In this document: piece after piece, positions 7,522 to 14,318 of the stretch
How the letters are laid out: each line of letters begins with the position of its first letter
How positions within the stretch are numbered: position 1 is the stretch's first letter
DNA from: Oscillospiraceae bacterium
GTDB lineage: Bacteria > Bacillota > Clostridia > Oscillospirales > Ruminococcaceae
Direction of reading: 5' to 3'
DNA length: 32,857 nt
Assembly: GCA_017399625.1 (NCBI GenBank)
Contig: JAFQBT010000009.1
Location: 1 to 32,857 of the forward strand
The notes under the pieces: generated by a model
Databases searched by the model: none
Told to the model about the DNA's origin: nothing
Seen by the model: the letters and a program-made list of their open reading frames with translations, nothing else
Position numbers and translations under genes: made by a program

Positions 7522-8913
7522 TCAGTTTCCCCATTTCTTGGGGGAACCTTTTTTGTCGTCGTCGGAATCATCTTCCGGGTCATTGAATCCGGAACCTCCG
7601 CTCTCGCCGGGTTCCTCTTCCGGAGTTTCCGGCCGGGTGGGCTGGGTGGGCTGGTTCGGAGTTACCGGCTGGGTCGGAACAGCCGGCTGGGTCGGGTTCT
7701 GTTCCGGAACAACGGGTTCCGGTTCCTCCGGAACGCCGGTGAAATATGCCTCGTTATAAATAACGATAAATCCGGTGGCGTTTTTCTCTTCAAGATAATC
7801 GAAGATTCCGGCGGTCTGTTCCTTTGTGAATCCTTCAAAATCAAGCACCGGAAGGACCCTGAGCCCGCCGAGGGTTCCGAGAGATTCATAAACCTTTGCA
7901 AAAACCTCGGAAATATCCTCCGGAAGTCTTCTGAAATAAAAATCGTCGCTGAATTTTTTGCCGACGAAATCGTCGATATCGATTTCCGGAGCATAGCCGT
8001 CGCCGGAGAAGGAAAGGGGATTTTCCCCATAAACTCCGGAACCGGAAATAAATTCAAAGCTGTCATATCCGATTATGATATCCGTATCGGTTATGACCGC
8101 GGAGGAATAGATGCGCTTTGCAAAATTGAGGAGCACCTCGTCCTTCGGGGTTTCCTCGCTTCCGCTGCCGAAATAGGCATATTCCATGCCCTCGTTTTCC
8201 GGGAAACGCAGTCCTTCAAGAAGGATTGCGTCCGCTCCGCCGTCGATGGCATCATAAACGATATCGAGAATATATTTCTGGGCGGTGTCGGAATAGGGGT
8301 TGAGCCAGGGTTTTCCGCCGTTATCAACGCTGTCATCCAGCCAGAGGATTCCCTCTGCGGAACCGTAGCGAATCGCCATATCTATGGCGTTATAGGGTGC
8401 TGTGCTGTCCTCGAATGCAAAAATCCTTGTTACAACGTCGAGCCCCATATCCTTCGCCGTTTTTATCCTTGCGGAAAGGGTGTATGCGTTTTCCGCCGAA
8501 GCTCCGGCGGCATTTACGCTCACCTGGTCGGAGCGGTAGGTAACGGTTCCCTTCCGGGTTTTCATATCGATAACAACGGCGGTGACTTCGTCATCAAGAG
8601 AACTGAGAAAGCCGCTGTAATCAATGGCGCTGTAAAGGATCTCCTCCGGAACGGTTACCGCAACGGTTTCCTTTTCGAGGAATTCGATCTCCTCCGGTTC
8701 AAAAACCGGTTCCGGCGGTTTTTCCGGAACGGGGTCCTGCTCGATGATTTCCTTGTTCTTATCGTTTATCGCCTTCATAAGCGGTTCATAGGAAAACCAG
8801 CCTATTGCAAAAAGCGAGGCAACGATAACTGCAATAAGGACGCCCTTTATTATTTTTCCGCGGATGGGATTATAGATCCTTGAGCGGTAATGTCTTACTT
8901 TATATCTTTTCAT
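7522..8913 (-). CDS. Membrane-anchored DUF4015 (GH-like TIM barrel) protein with Pro-rich tail
   Basis: A 463-residue protein from the ATG at 8913 (AAGGAG 9 bases upstream). It has a basic cytoplasmic N-terminus, one membrane anchor (about 21-41) and an extracytoplasmic body. Residues 95-240 match the putative glycosyl hydrolase family DUF4015: TAVVIDMKTRKGTVTY, VVTRIFAFEDS, WLDD..GKPWLNPYS and LRFPEN. The usual FDYIRFP block reads LLEGLRFP (231-238), with Glu where Asp is expected. Residues about 395-463 are Pro/Thr/Gln/Glu-rich and disordered. It begins 13 bases after rnfA, so it is the last gene of the Rnf-like operon. Substrate and activity are unknown, and the changed barrel motif leaves catalysis in doubt. 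A longer start at 9087 would run into rnfA and lacks a ribosome site. Confidence 0.85.
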   Translation of the reverse strand: MKRYKVRHYRSRIYNPIRGKIIKGVLIAVIVASLFAIGWFSYEPLMKAINDKNKEIIEQDPVPEKPPEPVFEPEEIEFLEKETVAVTVPEEILYSAIDYSGFLSSLDDEVTAVVIDMKTRKGTVTYRSDQVSVNAAGASAENAYTLSARIKTAKDMGLDVVTRIFAFEDSTAPYNAIDMAIRYGSAEGILWLDDSVDNGGKPWLNPYSDTAQKYILDIVYDAIDGGADAILLEGLRFPENEGMEYAYFGSGSEETPKDEVLLNFAKRIYSSAVITDTDIIIGYDSFEFISGSGVYGENPLSFSGDGYAPEIDIDDFVGKKFSDDFYFRRLPEDISEVFAKVYESLGTLGGLRVLPVLDFEGFTKEQTAGIFDYLEEKNATGFIVIYNEAYFTGVPEEPEPVVPEQNPTQPAVPTQPVTPNQPTQPTRPETPEEEPGESGGSGFNDPEDDSDDDKKGSPKKWGN

Positions 8914-8926
8914 AGGGAAAACTCCT

Positions 8927-9520
8927 TTATGTGGGGAGCTGGTGGCCGACAAGCCCATAGAACGCAAGGGAAAGAAGGCCAAGGTAGATAAGCGCAATGG
9001 GAACGCCCCGGAAAATCTTCGGAACGCGGCAATATTCAAGGCGGGTAAGACCATAGCCGAGCATAACGGTTGCAAAACCGAAGCCAAGGCTCATTCCGAT
9101 TCCGTAACCGAGGGTGCTTATAAGGTCAAGCCTTTCGTTGGATACAACAAGAAGGCTTCCCAGCGCGGCACAGTTGAAAACCGCAACTCCGAGATTGAGG
9201 GAAAAATATTCCTCCTGCTTCGGGAAAACGAATTTTACGAAGAAATAAACCGCAAGATAAACAACCGCCATTGCGGCGATATAGAGCATCGGAAGAAGCA
9301 GATGGCGGTGTTCGCTGTTATAAACAAAACCCCGCAGAGGATATGCAAGAAGCCCGGAAAGGGTTGTTATAATGGTGAGAAGCCCGGTCTGCTTTGCGAT
9401 TTCCTTCGGATGTTTTATGAGATAGAACATCCAGCTTGTTCCAAGCGCCCTTGTGAAAATGATGTTTTCGATAAAAAGCGCCGTGAGCATCATGGAAAGG
9501 AACTGAAGAATATATGTCAT
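8927..9520 (-). CDS. rnfA: RnfA-like membrane subunit, one of two cluster cysteines replaced
   Basis: A 197-residue protein with six predicted helices and the RnfA/RsxA fold. ENIIFTRALG near 18-27, NCAALG at 116-121, the GYGIGMSLGFGFA block and VPKIFRGVPIALIYLGLL all align with RnfA by eye. In standard RnfA the first half carries LG-x-CP, whose Cys ligates the [2Fe-2S] cluster held between RnfA and RnfE in the membrane; here the same place reads LGTSW (26-30), so Cys becomes Ser29. The second-half Cys (Cys117) is kept. The ATG overlaps the rnfE stop (ATGA), and DUF4015 follows after 13 bases. The family assignment is strong; transfer of the normal electron path is doubtful. Confidence 0.85.
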   Translation of the reverse strand: MTYILQFLSMMLTALFIENIIFTRALGTSWMFYLIKHPKEIAKQTGLLTIITTLSGLLAYPLRGFVYNSEHRHLLLPMLYIAAMAVVYLAVYFFVKFVFPKQEEYFSLNLGVAVFNCAALGSLLVVSNERLDLISTLGYGIGMSLGFGFATVMLGYGLTRLEYCRVPKIFRGVPIALIYLGLLSLAFYGLVGHQLPT

Positions 9521-10152
9521 TTTGCTTCCTCCCCTCCTGCCGGAGTTTCCTCCGGAATTTTAAGAATATCTTTTATGAAGTTAACAAGCGCCGCCATGAA
9601 TCCAAGGAAGATGAATCCCCAGATGGGAAGTTTTGCCGCCGGGAAAAGCGGCTTTGCAAACCGGAAACCCCAGATGCTTCCGCTTCCGAGGAATTCCCTT
9701 GCGGCGCCGAGGATTATTGCGGTGAACGCAAAGCCAAGGGCAATGCAGATTCCGCCGGCGAGAGCGGAAAGGGGTTTTTGATTTTCGGCAATTTTTGAGG
9801 AATATACCACCGGAACGGTTGAAACCGCAAGAAGAGCGGGATAAATTCCGGCGGAGTCAAAAATCGTTGCGGAAATGGTTCCGCTGATGAAATATGAAGG
9901 CACGAGCATCAGCGCGGAAATAAGCGCATAGATCACAACCTTGAGCCAGCCGGGAAGTTTTTTCCCGAAAAGGGAGGCAAAAACAAGGGTTGGCACCACA
10001 ACGAAGAAATAGGTTATGGAAAGGGCGGCGGCGTTCTGTAAAGTTCCGACGCCTGCGGCAAGCTGTCCGATTACAAGACCGAGCACCAGAACCGGGTTCC
10101 GGAGGAAAAGATAGGACGCGCTTTCCTTAAAACAGGATTTAAGTTCGCTCAT
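9517..10152 (-). CDS. rnfE: RnfE-like membrane subunit lacking both cluster cysteines
   Basis: A 211-residue, six-helix protein homologous to RnfE/RsxE. It has FLRNPVLVLGLVIGQLAA near 16-33, then GFAFTAIILGAAREFLGSGSIWGF (140-163), a well-conserved RnfE block, and a C-terminal cytoplasmic tail. Normal RnfE has NPVLVQ..LGLCP and later NC-x-x-LG. By alignment these Cys positions are Gly29 and Ser111 here, so RnfE offers no ligand for the intramembrane [2Fe-2S] cluster. It starts on the last codon of rnfD (ATGA). In canonical operons rnfG lies between rnfD and rnfE; there is no space for it here. Confidence 0.85.
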   Translation of the reverse strand: MSELKSCFKESASYLFLRNPVLVLGLVIGQLAAGVGTLQNAAALSITYFFVVVPTLVFASLFGKKLPGWLKVVIYALISALMLVPSYFISGTISATIFDSAGIYPALLAVSTVPVVYSSKIAENQKPLSALAGGICIALGFAFTAIILGAAREFLGSGSIWGFRFAKPLFPAAKLPIWGFIFLGFMAALVNFIKDILKIPEETPAGGEEAK

Positions 10153-11363
10153 ACTGTTTCCTCCTCTCCGGAAGGCTCTTCGTTTTCTTCGGAAAGTTCT
10201 TCCTCTTCTTCGGTTTCAGCGGAAGGCTCCGCTTCTTCGGAAAGGTCGATTTCCACAGCCGGTTCCTCTTCGGGGACTTCCTCTTCGGAGGAAGTTTCCT
10301 CCGCCGGGATTTCTTCCTCTTCGGGAACTGCTTCTGCGGGAACCTCCGCAGGTTTTGTTTCCGCGGGGGTTTCTTTCTTAAAAGAAGCGAGGATTGCGCC
10401 TTTGTGGCGGTAAATATGGAGGACGCTTTCGCAGATTGCATCAAAAATCGGCGAGAAAACGTTCATAACGATAAGCGCGCTTGCAAATCCCATTTCGAAT
10501 TCGCCGAAATAGCGGAAAAGGAAAACAACAACCGCGGAAGAAATTCCCGCAAGCATTTTTCCGAAGTCGCGCTTCGGCGAAGTTACCGGTTCCGTAAGCA
10601 TAAAGAATGCGCCGAAGATGATCGTTCCGCTGAAAAGTTCATAGCAGAGGGCATCAAAAGGCGAACCGCCGATTCTCGGGAACAGAACGCAGAGAAGCGC
10701 ATAGGGAACAAGGAAGCAGAAGGGGGTGAGCCAGTTGATCGCTTTTTTTACGATAAGGAAAATTCCGCAGGCGGCAACAACAAGGATATTTGTTGCGCCC
10801 ATGGGACCCGGTGCGCTTCCGAGAAGCATATCGAGGACGTTGTAATCTGGAACAGCGCCGAGAGAAAGGCTGTAAGCGGGGCTCTGGGCAATTCTTGCGG
10901 TTGTTTCACCGAAAACCTCAAGGCTCTGCATGGTTGCGGGATAGCTGAAAACTTCCTTCGGCCAGCAGATTGCGGCAGATGCAAAACCGACTGCGGCGGG
11001 GTTGAAAAGGTTGCTTCCGGTTCCGCCGAAGGGGAATTTTACAACAAGAATCGCAACCGCGCAGGCGGAAAATACAACGTAATAAGGAATGCTTGCCGGC
11101 ATCAGAAGCGGAATTATAAGTCCGGTTATGATGGGGGTAAGGTCGAAATTCAGCTTTTCCTTAAGGAGAAGCTGACCGATAAGGGATAGAACTGCGCAGG
11201 TAACGGCGCCGAAAATTCCGAGCATCACCGCACGCAGTCCGTAATAGAAAAAGCTCATGAGATAAACCGGCAGAAGGGCGATTATGACGTCCGCCATCAT
11301 TGTAACGACGGATTCGCTCTGGCGGACATGGGGCGCATTCTGGAACATCAGTTTTTCTTTCAT
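10149..11363 (-). CDS. rnfD: RnfD-like membrane subunit with long acidic C-terminal tail
   Basis: A 404-residue protein. PHVRQSESVVTMMADVIIALLP (11-32), FNPAAVGFASA (120-130) and FFMLTEPVTSP (253-263) are RnfD/NqrB landmarks. Standard RnfD carries a covalent FMN on the Thr of a (S/T)GAT-type motif before the GETSALA block; here the region reads ETTARIAQSPAYSLSLG (153-169) and no such motif is seen. MGAT at 188-191 aligns better with GETS, so flavinylation is uncertain. Residues 329-404 form an unusual Glu/Pro-rich cytoplasmic tail. The start at 11363 has AGGAGGG upstream and overlaps the rnfC stop (ATGA). Longer starts are unsupported. Confidence 0.86.
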   Translation of the reverse strand: MKEKLMFQNAPHVRQSESVVTMMADVIIALLPVYLMSFFYYGLRAVMLGIFGAVTCAVLSLIGQLLLKEKLNFDLTPIITGLIIPLLMPASIPYYVVFSACAVAILVVKFPFGGTGSNLFNPAAVGFASAAICWPKEVFSYPATMQSLEVFGETTARIAQSPAYSLSLGAVPDYNVLDMLLGSAPGPMGATNILVVAACGIFLIVKKAINWLTPFCFLVPYALLCVLFPRIGGSPFDALCYELFSGTIIFGAFFMLTEPVTSPKRDFGKMLAGISSAVVVFLFRYFGEFEMGFASALIVMNVFSPIFDAICESVLHIYRHKGAILASFKKETPAETKPAEVPAEAVPEEEEIPAEETSSEEEVPEEEPAVEIDLSEEAEPSAETEEEEELSEENEEPSGEEETV

Positions 11364-12406
11364 AACGTGCCCTCCTTTCTTGCCAGCTCGATCTGCTTTT
11401 TCGCCTTTATAAGGGTTGCGGCAACGTCGATCCTCGAGGGACAGACATAGGAACATGCGCCGCAGCCGATGCACATATTCACGTCATAGCGGCAGAGTTC
11501 CTCGAATTTTCCCGCATCCGCAAATTTCCGGAGAGCGCAGACGGAAAGCGCCTTGGGACAGGCGTGGTCGCATCTTCCGCAGCCGATGCAGGTATAGCTG
11601 TATGTACCGTAGCTCCGTTCAAGAGCGATAACTCCCCTTGTGGTGGGGACGATAACCTCGTTTTCCGGTTCAAAAATCGCGCGGCCGGTCATGGAACCGC
11701 CCATTACGATGGTTTCCGGTTCGGCGGAAAGTCCGCAGAGTTCCAGAACCTTTTCGGCGGTGGTGCCGATGGGAACTTCCACATTCCGGGGATTTTTGAC
11801 AACGTCCCCCGCAACGGTAACAAAGCAGCTTGTCATCTTTCTGCTTTCCTCCGCCGCTCTTGCAAGATGGAGCATTGCGCAGGCGCCGACGATAACGGAG
11901 TTTTTCCCCTTTGGGATATGGCGGTAAACCCTGTTTTCCGCCGGGTATCTTCCGCCGATTTTGCGGACTTTATATTTTCCGATTTTTCCGGGGATCCCGA
12001 AATTTGAATCAAGAATATGGCGGTACATTGCGATATATGTTTTTCCCGGTGAAAGAACTTTTTCGCAAAGTTCGATTCCAAGGGAAAGTTTTTCCGGCTG
12101 GTGGATACAGATGCTCATCTGGCTGGAAATATAGGGCTCATCATCGATGGCATCGATTATAAGCGTTCCGCCTTCGCCGAGATTTAATTTTTCGAGTTTT
12201 TCCCAGAGCATTTTTCCGTCGCATTCGTCAACAATTTCCGCAAGGCGGGCAATTTCGGTGATCTGCTCCGCAGAAAGATCCTCAACGGGAGTTTCCTCAA
12301 AATCGCAGTCGAAATATTCAAATTCCTGACGCATCACAAGGGTGCTTCTGGTAAGCATAGGCTCCTTCTTCTGTTCGGGAAGAATGCCTTTTACAAAAAA
12401 TGACAT
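11360..12406 (-). CDS. rnfC: Shortened RnfC-like iron-sulfur subunit without the glycine-rich loop
   Basis: A 348-residue soluble protein; RnfC is normally about 430 or more. Two complete [4Fe-4S] motifs are visible: Cys273/276/279/283 and Cys312/315/318/322. An SLBB-like segment (FVTVAGDVVKNPRNVEVPIG) precedes them. The N-terminal barrel-sandwich domain with the QHIGAP and GD-x-V-x-x-GQ motifs is missing. Where GMGGAGFPTHVKL should follow LSPEEI-x-EI, the text is VDECDGKMLWEKL (59-71). The next block GAECEPY appears as AIDDEPY (86-92). The flavin/NADH site is therefore likely lost, and another electron source or a structural role is needed. GGAGG lies 6 bases before the ATG, 24 bases downstream of rpe. 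Confidence 0.86.
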   Translation of the reverse strand: MSFFVKGILPEQKKEPMLTRSTLVMRQEFEYFDCDFEETPVEDLSAEQITEIARLAEIVDECDGKMLWEKLEKLNLGEGGTLIIDAIDDEPYISSQMSICIHQPEKLSLGIELCEKVLSPGKTYIAMYRHILDSNFGIPGKIGKYKVRKIGGRYPAENRVYRHIPKGKNSVIVGACAMLHLARAAEESRKMTSCFVTVAGDVVKNPRNVEVPIGTTAEKVLELCGLSAEPETIVMGGSMTGRAIFEPENEVIVPTTRGVIALERSYGTYSYTCIGCGRCDHACPKALSVCALRKFADAGKFEELCRYDVNMCIGCGACSYVCPSRIDVAATLIKAKKQIELARKEGTL

Positions 12407-12430
12407 TGTTTTCCTCCGATGGAATGGATT

Positions 12431-13090
12431 TTATCTTGCGGCAGCGCGCAGCTCCGCAACGGCTTTGTTGTAATCATCCTGTTTAAAAAGCGCGGAACCG
12501 GCAACAAAAATATCCGCTCCGGCATCCGCCGCGGTTTTTATGGTGTTTTTATCGATTCCGCCGTCAACCTGGATGCTGACGGAAAGCTCCTCTTTTTCGA
12601 TGATTTCCCGGAGAGCCTTTACCTTCGGCATCATATCCGCCATAAAGCTCTGTCCGCCGAAGCCCGGTTCAACGGTCATAACAAGGACCATATCGATGAA
12701 AGGGAGATAGGGAACAACTTTTTCAAAGGGAGTTCCGGGTTTTATTGCAATTGCCGGGCGGACTCCGAAGGATTTTATCTTTTCGATAACCTCCATGGGG
12801 TCGTTTTCGGATTCCAGATGGAAGGTGATTCTGTCCGCGCCGCCTTTCACAAAATCCTCAATATAGCGCAGAGGTTCGGAAATCATAAGATGGGTATCAA
12901 AAAACATTCCGTTAACCTTCCTGAGGCTTTTCATAATGGGCGCGCCGTAGCTGATGTTGGGAACAAAATGCCCGTCCATAACGTCAATATGGAGTTCGTC
13001 CGCGCCGGCTTTTTCCATTGCGGCGCATTCTTCGCCGAGAATCGCAAAATCCGCGGAAAGGATCGAGGGAGCAATTTTTACATCATTCAT
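12431..13090 (-). CDS. rpe: Ribulose-phosphate 3-epimerase
   Basis: A 219-residue TIM-barrel enzyme interconverting ribulose-5-phosphate and xylulose-5-phosphate in the pentose phosphate pathway. IAPSILSADFA at the N-terminus, HIDVMDGHFVPNISYG (metal-binding His and Asp), THLMISEP, MTVEPGFGGQSF and VDGGI with a C-terminal phosphate site (VAGSALF) are all intact. I place the start at 13090 because AAAGGAG lies 9 bases upstream; an ATG three codons earlier abuts that site directly. It is the first gene behind the operon promoter. rpe is usually linked to rsgA/prkC; linkage to rnf genes is not a standard arrangement. Confidence 0.95.
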   Translation of the reverse strand: MNDVKIAPSILSADFAILGEECAAMEKAGADELHIDVMDGHFVPNISYGAPIMKSLRKVNGMFFDTHLMISEPLRYIEDFVKGGADRITFHLESENDPMEVIEKIKSFGVRPAIAIKPGTPFEKVVPYLPFIDMVLVMTVEPGFGGQSFMADMMPKVKALREIIEKEELSVSIQVDGGIDKNTIKTAADAGADIFVAGSALFKQDDYNKAVAELRAAAR

Positions 13091-13182
13091 CGAAAACATC
13101 TCCTTTAAAATTCAGGGTTGATTTGAACTTTGCCGGTTGTATATTTTTATATTATATTTATAAAAATATAGTTTTACAGTTT

Positions 13183-13211
13183 ATTTTACCAAAAACCATA
13201 TAAAAGGTCAA
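13183..13211 (-). promoter_or_regulatory. Promoter of the rpe-rnfCDEA-DUF4015 operon
   Basis: On the minus strand TTGACC (13211-13206) is followed after exactly 17 bases by TAAAAT (13188-13183). Transcription would start near 13176, giving a leader of about 85 bases that crosses an AT-rich stretch (13141-13175) before the rpe ribosome site. Confidence 0.75.
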
Positions 13212-13351
13212 CCTCGGGCTGCGCCGATAAAACCCATTGGAATAAGCTTTTTTAGTTTATTTACAGAAAATTTTCAATTTTTCCCCGAAAAAAGCAGATG
13301 CGGAAGGCTTTTTTCGGGAAATTCCCGCCAAAAAACCCTCCGCTATATCAA

Positions 13352-13370
13352 GCTCCCGCAAACCGGGAGC
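13352..13370. other. Short hairpin in the intergenic region
   Basis: GCTCCCG (13352-13358) and CGGGAGC (13364-13370) form a perfect 7-bp stem, followed by an AT-rich stretch on the plus strand. No gene ends nearby on the plus strand, so a terminator role is not evident. The surrounding 13214-13467 holds no gene that I can support. Confidence 0.4.
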
Positions 13371-13467
13371 ATATTATATTTTATGCCGGAGCGGTGCAAA
13401 AGGCCCACGTGAAAGTCTCCTCCGGGAAGGGATTATCCCCACCGGCTGCGACGGTTTCATAAAATCA

Positions 13468-13800
13468 GCGTAGGTGCGGATATTATCCGCCCGCTTTTTG
13501 CTGAAAGCCCCCCTTGTTAAAGGGGGGTGGTTTTGGCTTTGCCAAAACCGGGGGGATTCTGTTGAAATTACCGGCTGAATTTAACGGGATGGGATTACAA
13601 TCCCTCCGTCTGCTGCGCTGACACCTCCCTTTGCACAAGGGAGGCTGTTCGTCCTGTTTTAACGGGATGGGATTTTCCCCTCATCCGTCAAAACCTTCGG
13701 TTTTGCCACCTTCCCCCAAGGGAAGGCTGCCCTTCGGGTCAACTGTGAATCCCTCTTCCGTCTTTTTGCCTGCGGCAAAAATCCACCTTTCCCTTTGGAA
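13468..13800. repeat. Mosaic intergenic repeat block C
   Basis: It starts with a near-palindromic GTGCGGATATTATCCGC element (13473-13489), continues with the 98-base core (13500-13597), and then hairpin modules ACCTCCCTTTGCACAAGGG (13622-13640) and CACCTTCCCCCAAGGGAAGG (13708-13727) with variable inserts. The module order matches block B. No protein-coding frame through it has a ribosome site or family resemblance. Confidence 0.85.
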
Positions 13801-13808
13801 AATGCTGA

Positions 13809-13839
13809 TAAAAAAATCCGCCCGGTCAATCGGACGGAT
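13809..13839 (-). terminator. Terminator of the CPBP-tadA operon, with the tadA stop in its loop
   Basis: On the minus strand ATCCGTCCG (13839-13831) pairs with CGGGCGGAT (13824-13816, one G-U), then TTTTTTT. The TGA stop of tadA (13828-13826) lies inside the six-base loop, so the coding region extends into the terminator stem. Confidence 0.85.
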
Positions 13840-14305
13840 CTTCTTTTTTCTGTTTTCTTTTTTCCCGGAGCTTTGCAAAAAACTCGCTGAGGATTGCGGA
13901 ACATTCCTCTTCAAGAACGCCGGAAACAACCTCCGGCTTGTGGTTATAGGGAATCTCGAAAAGATTTGCAAGGGTTCCGCAGGAACCGGCTTTCGGGTCG
14001 GAAGCACCGTAGATAACCCTCCGCACCCGGGAATTGATAATTGCTCCGGCACACATCGGGCAAGGTTCAAGGGTGACGTAAAGATCGCATTTCCAGAGCC
14101 GCCAGCCGCCGAGAGTTCTGCAGGCTTCATCGATTGCGGCAATTTCCGCATGCCGAAGGGCGTTTTTATCCGTTTCCCGAAGGTTCATTCCCCTTCCGAC
14201 GATTTTTCCGTCCCAGACCGCAACTGCGCCAACCGGAACTTCGCCCATTTCAAAAGCCTTTCTTGCAAGGGCAAGGGCTTCCTTCATATATTCTTCATCG
14301 GTCAT
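13826..14305 (-). CDS. tadA: tRNA-specific adenosine deaminase
   Basis: A 159-residue zinc deaminase that converts A34 to inosine in tRNA-Arg(ACG). HAEIAAI (His52, catalytic Glu54) and PCPMCAGAI (Cys82, Cys85) form the active-site zinc motif. EVPVGAV near 22-28 and VRRVIYGASDPKAGSCGTL are typical of TadA. The start at 14305 has GGAGGG 6 bases upstream, and a longer frame to 14335 lacks one. It follows the CPBP protease gene by 13 bases, so the two are probably cotranscribed. Confidence 0.95.
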   Translation of the reverse strand: MTDEEYMKEALALARKAFEMGEVPVGAVAVWDGKIVGRGMNLRETDKNALRHAEIAAIDEACRTLGGWRLWKCDLYVTLEPCPMCAGAIINSRVRRVIYGASDPKAGSCGTLANLFEIPYNHKPEVVSGVLEEECSAILSEFFAKLREKRKQKKEDPSD

Positions 14306-14318
14306 GTTTTTCCCTCCG

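Noticed and set aside
7231..8883. 550-codon plus-strand open frame
   Set aside because: It runs through repeat block B and then antisense to the DUF4015 gene. It has no ribosome site, and the minus-strand frame shows clear family motifs and a membrane anchor.
8914..13090. Reading the rnf losses as a decaying pseudogene cluster
   Set aside because: All frames are open, coupled and have good ribosome sites, and conserved non-cofactor blocks remain, so loss of function by random mutation is less likely than divergence.
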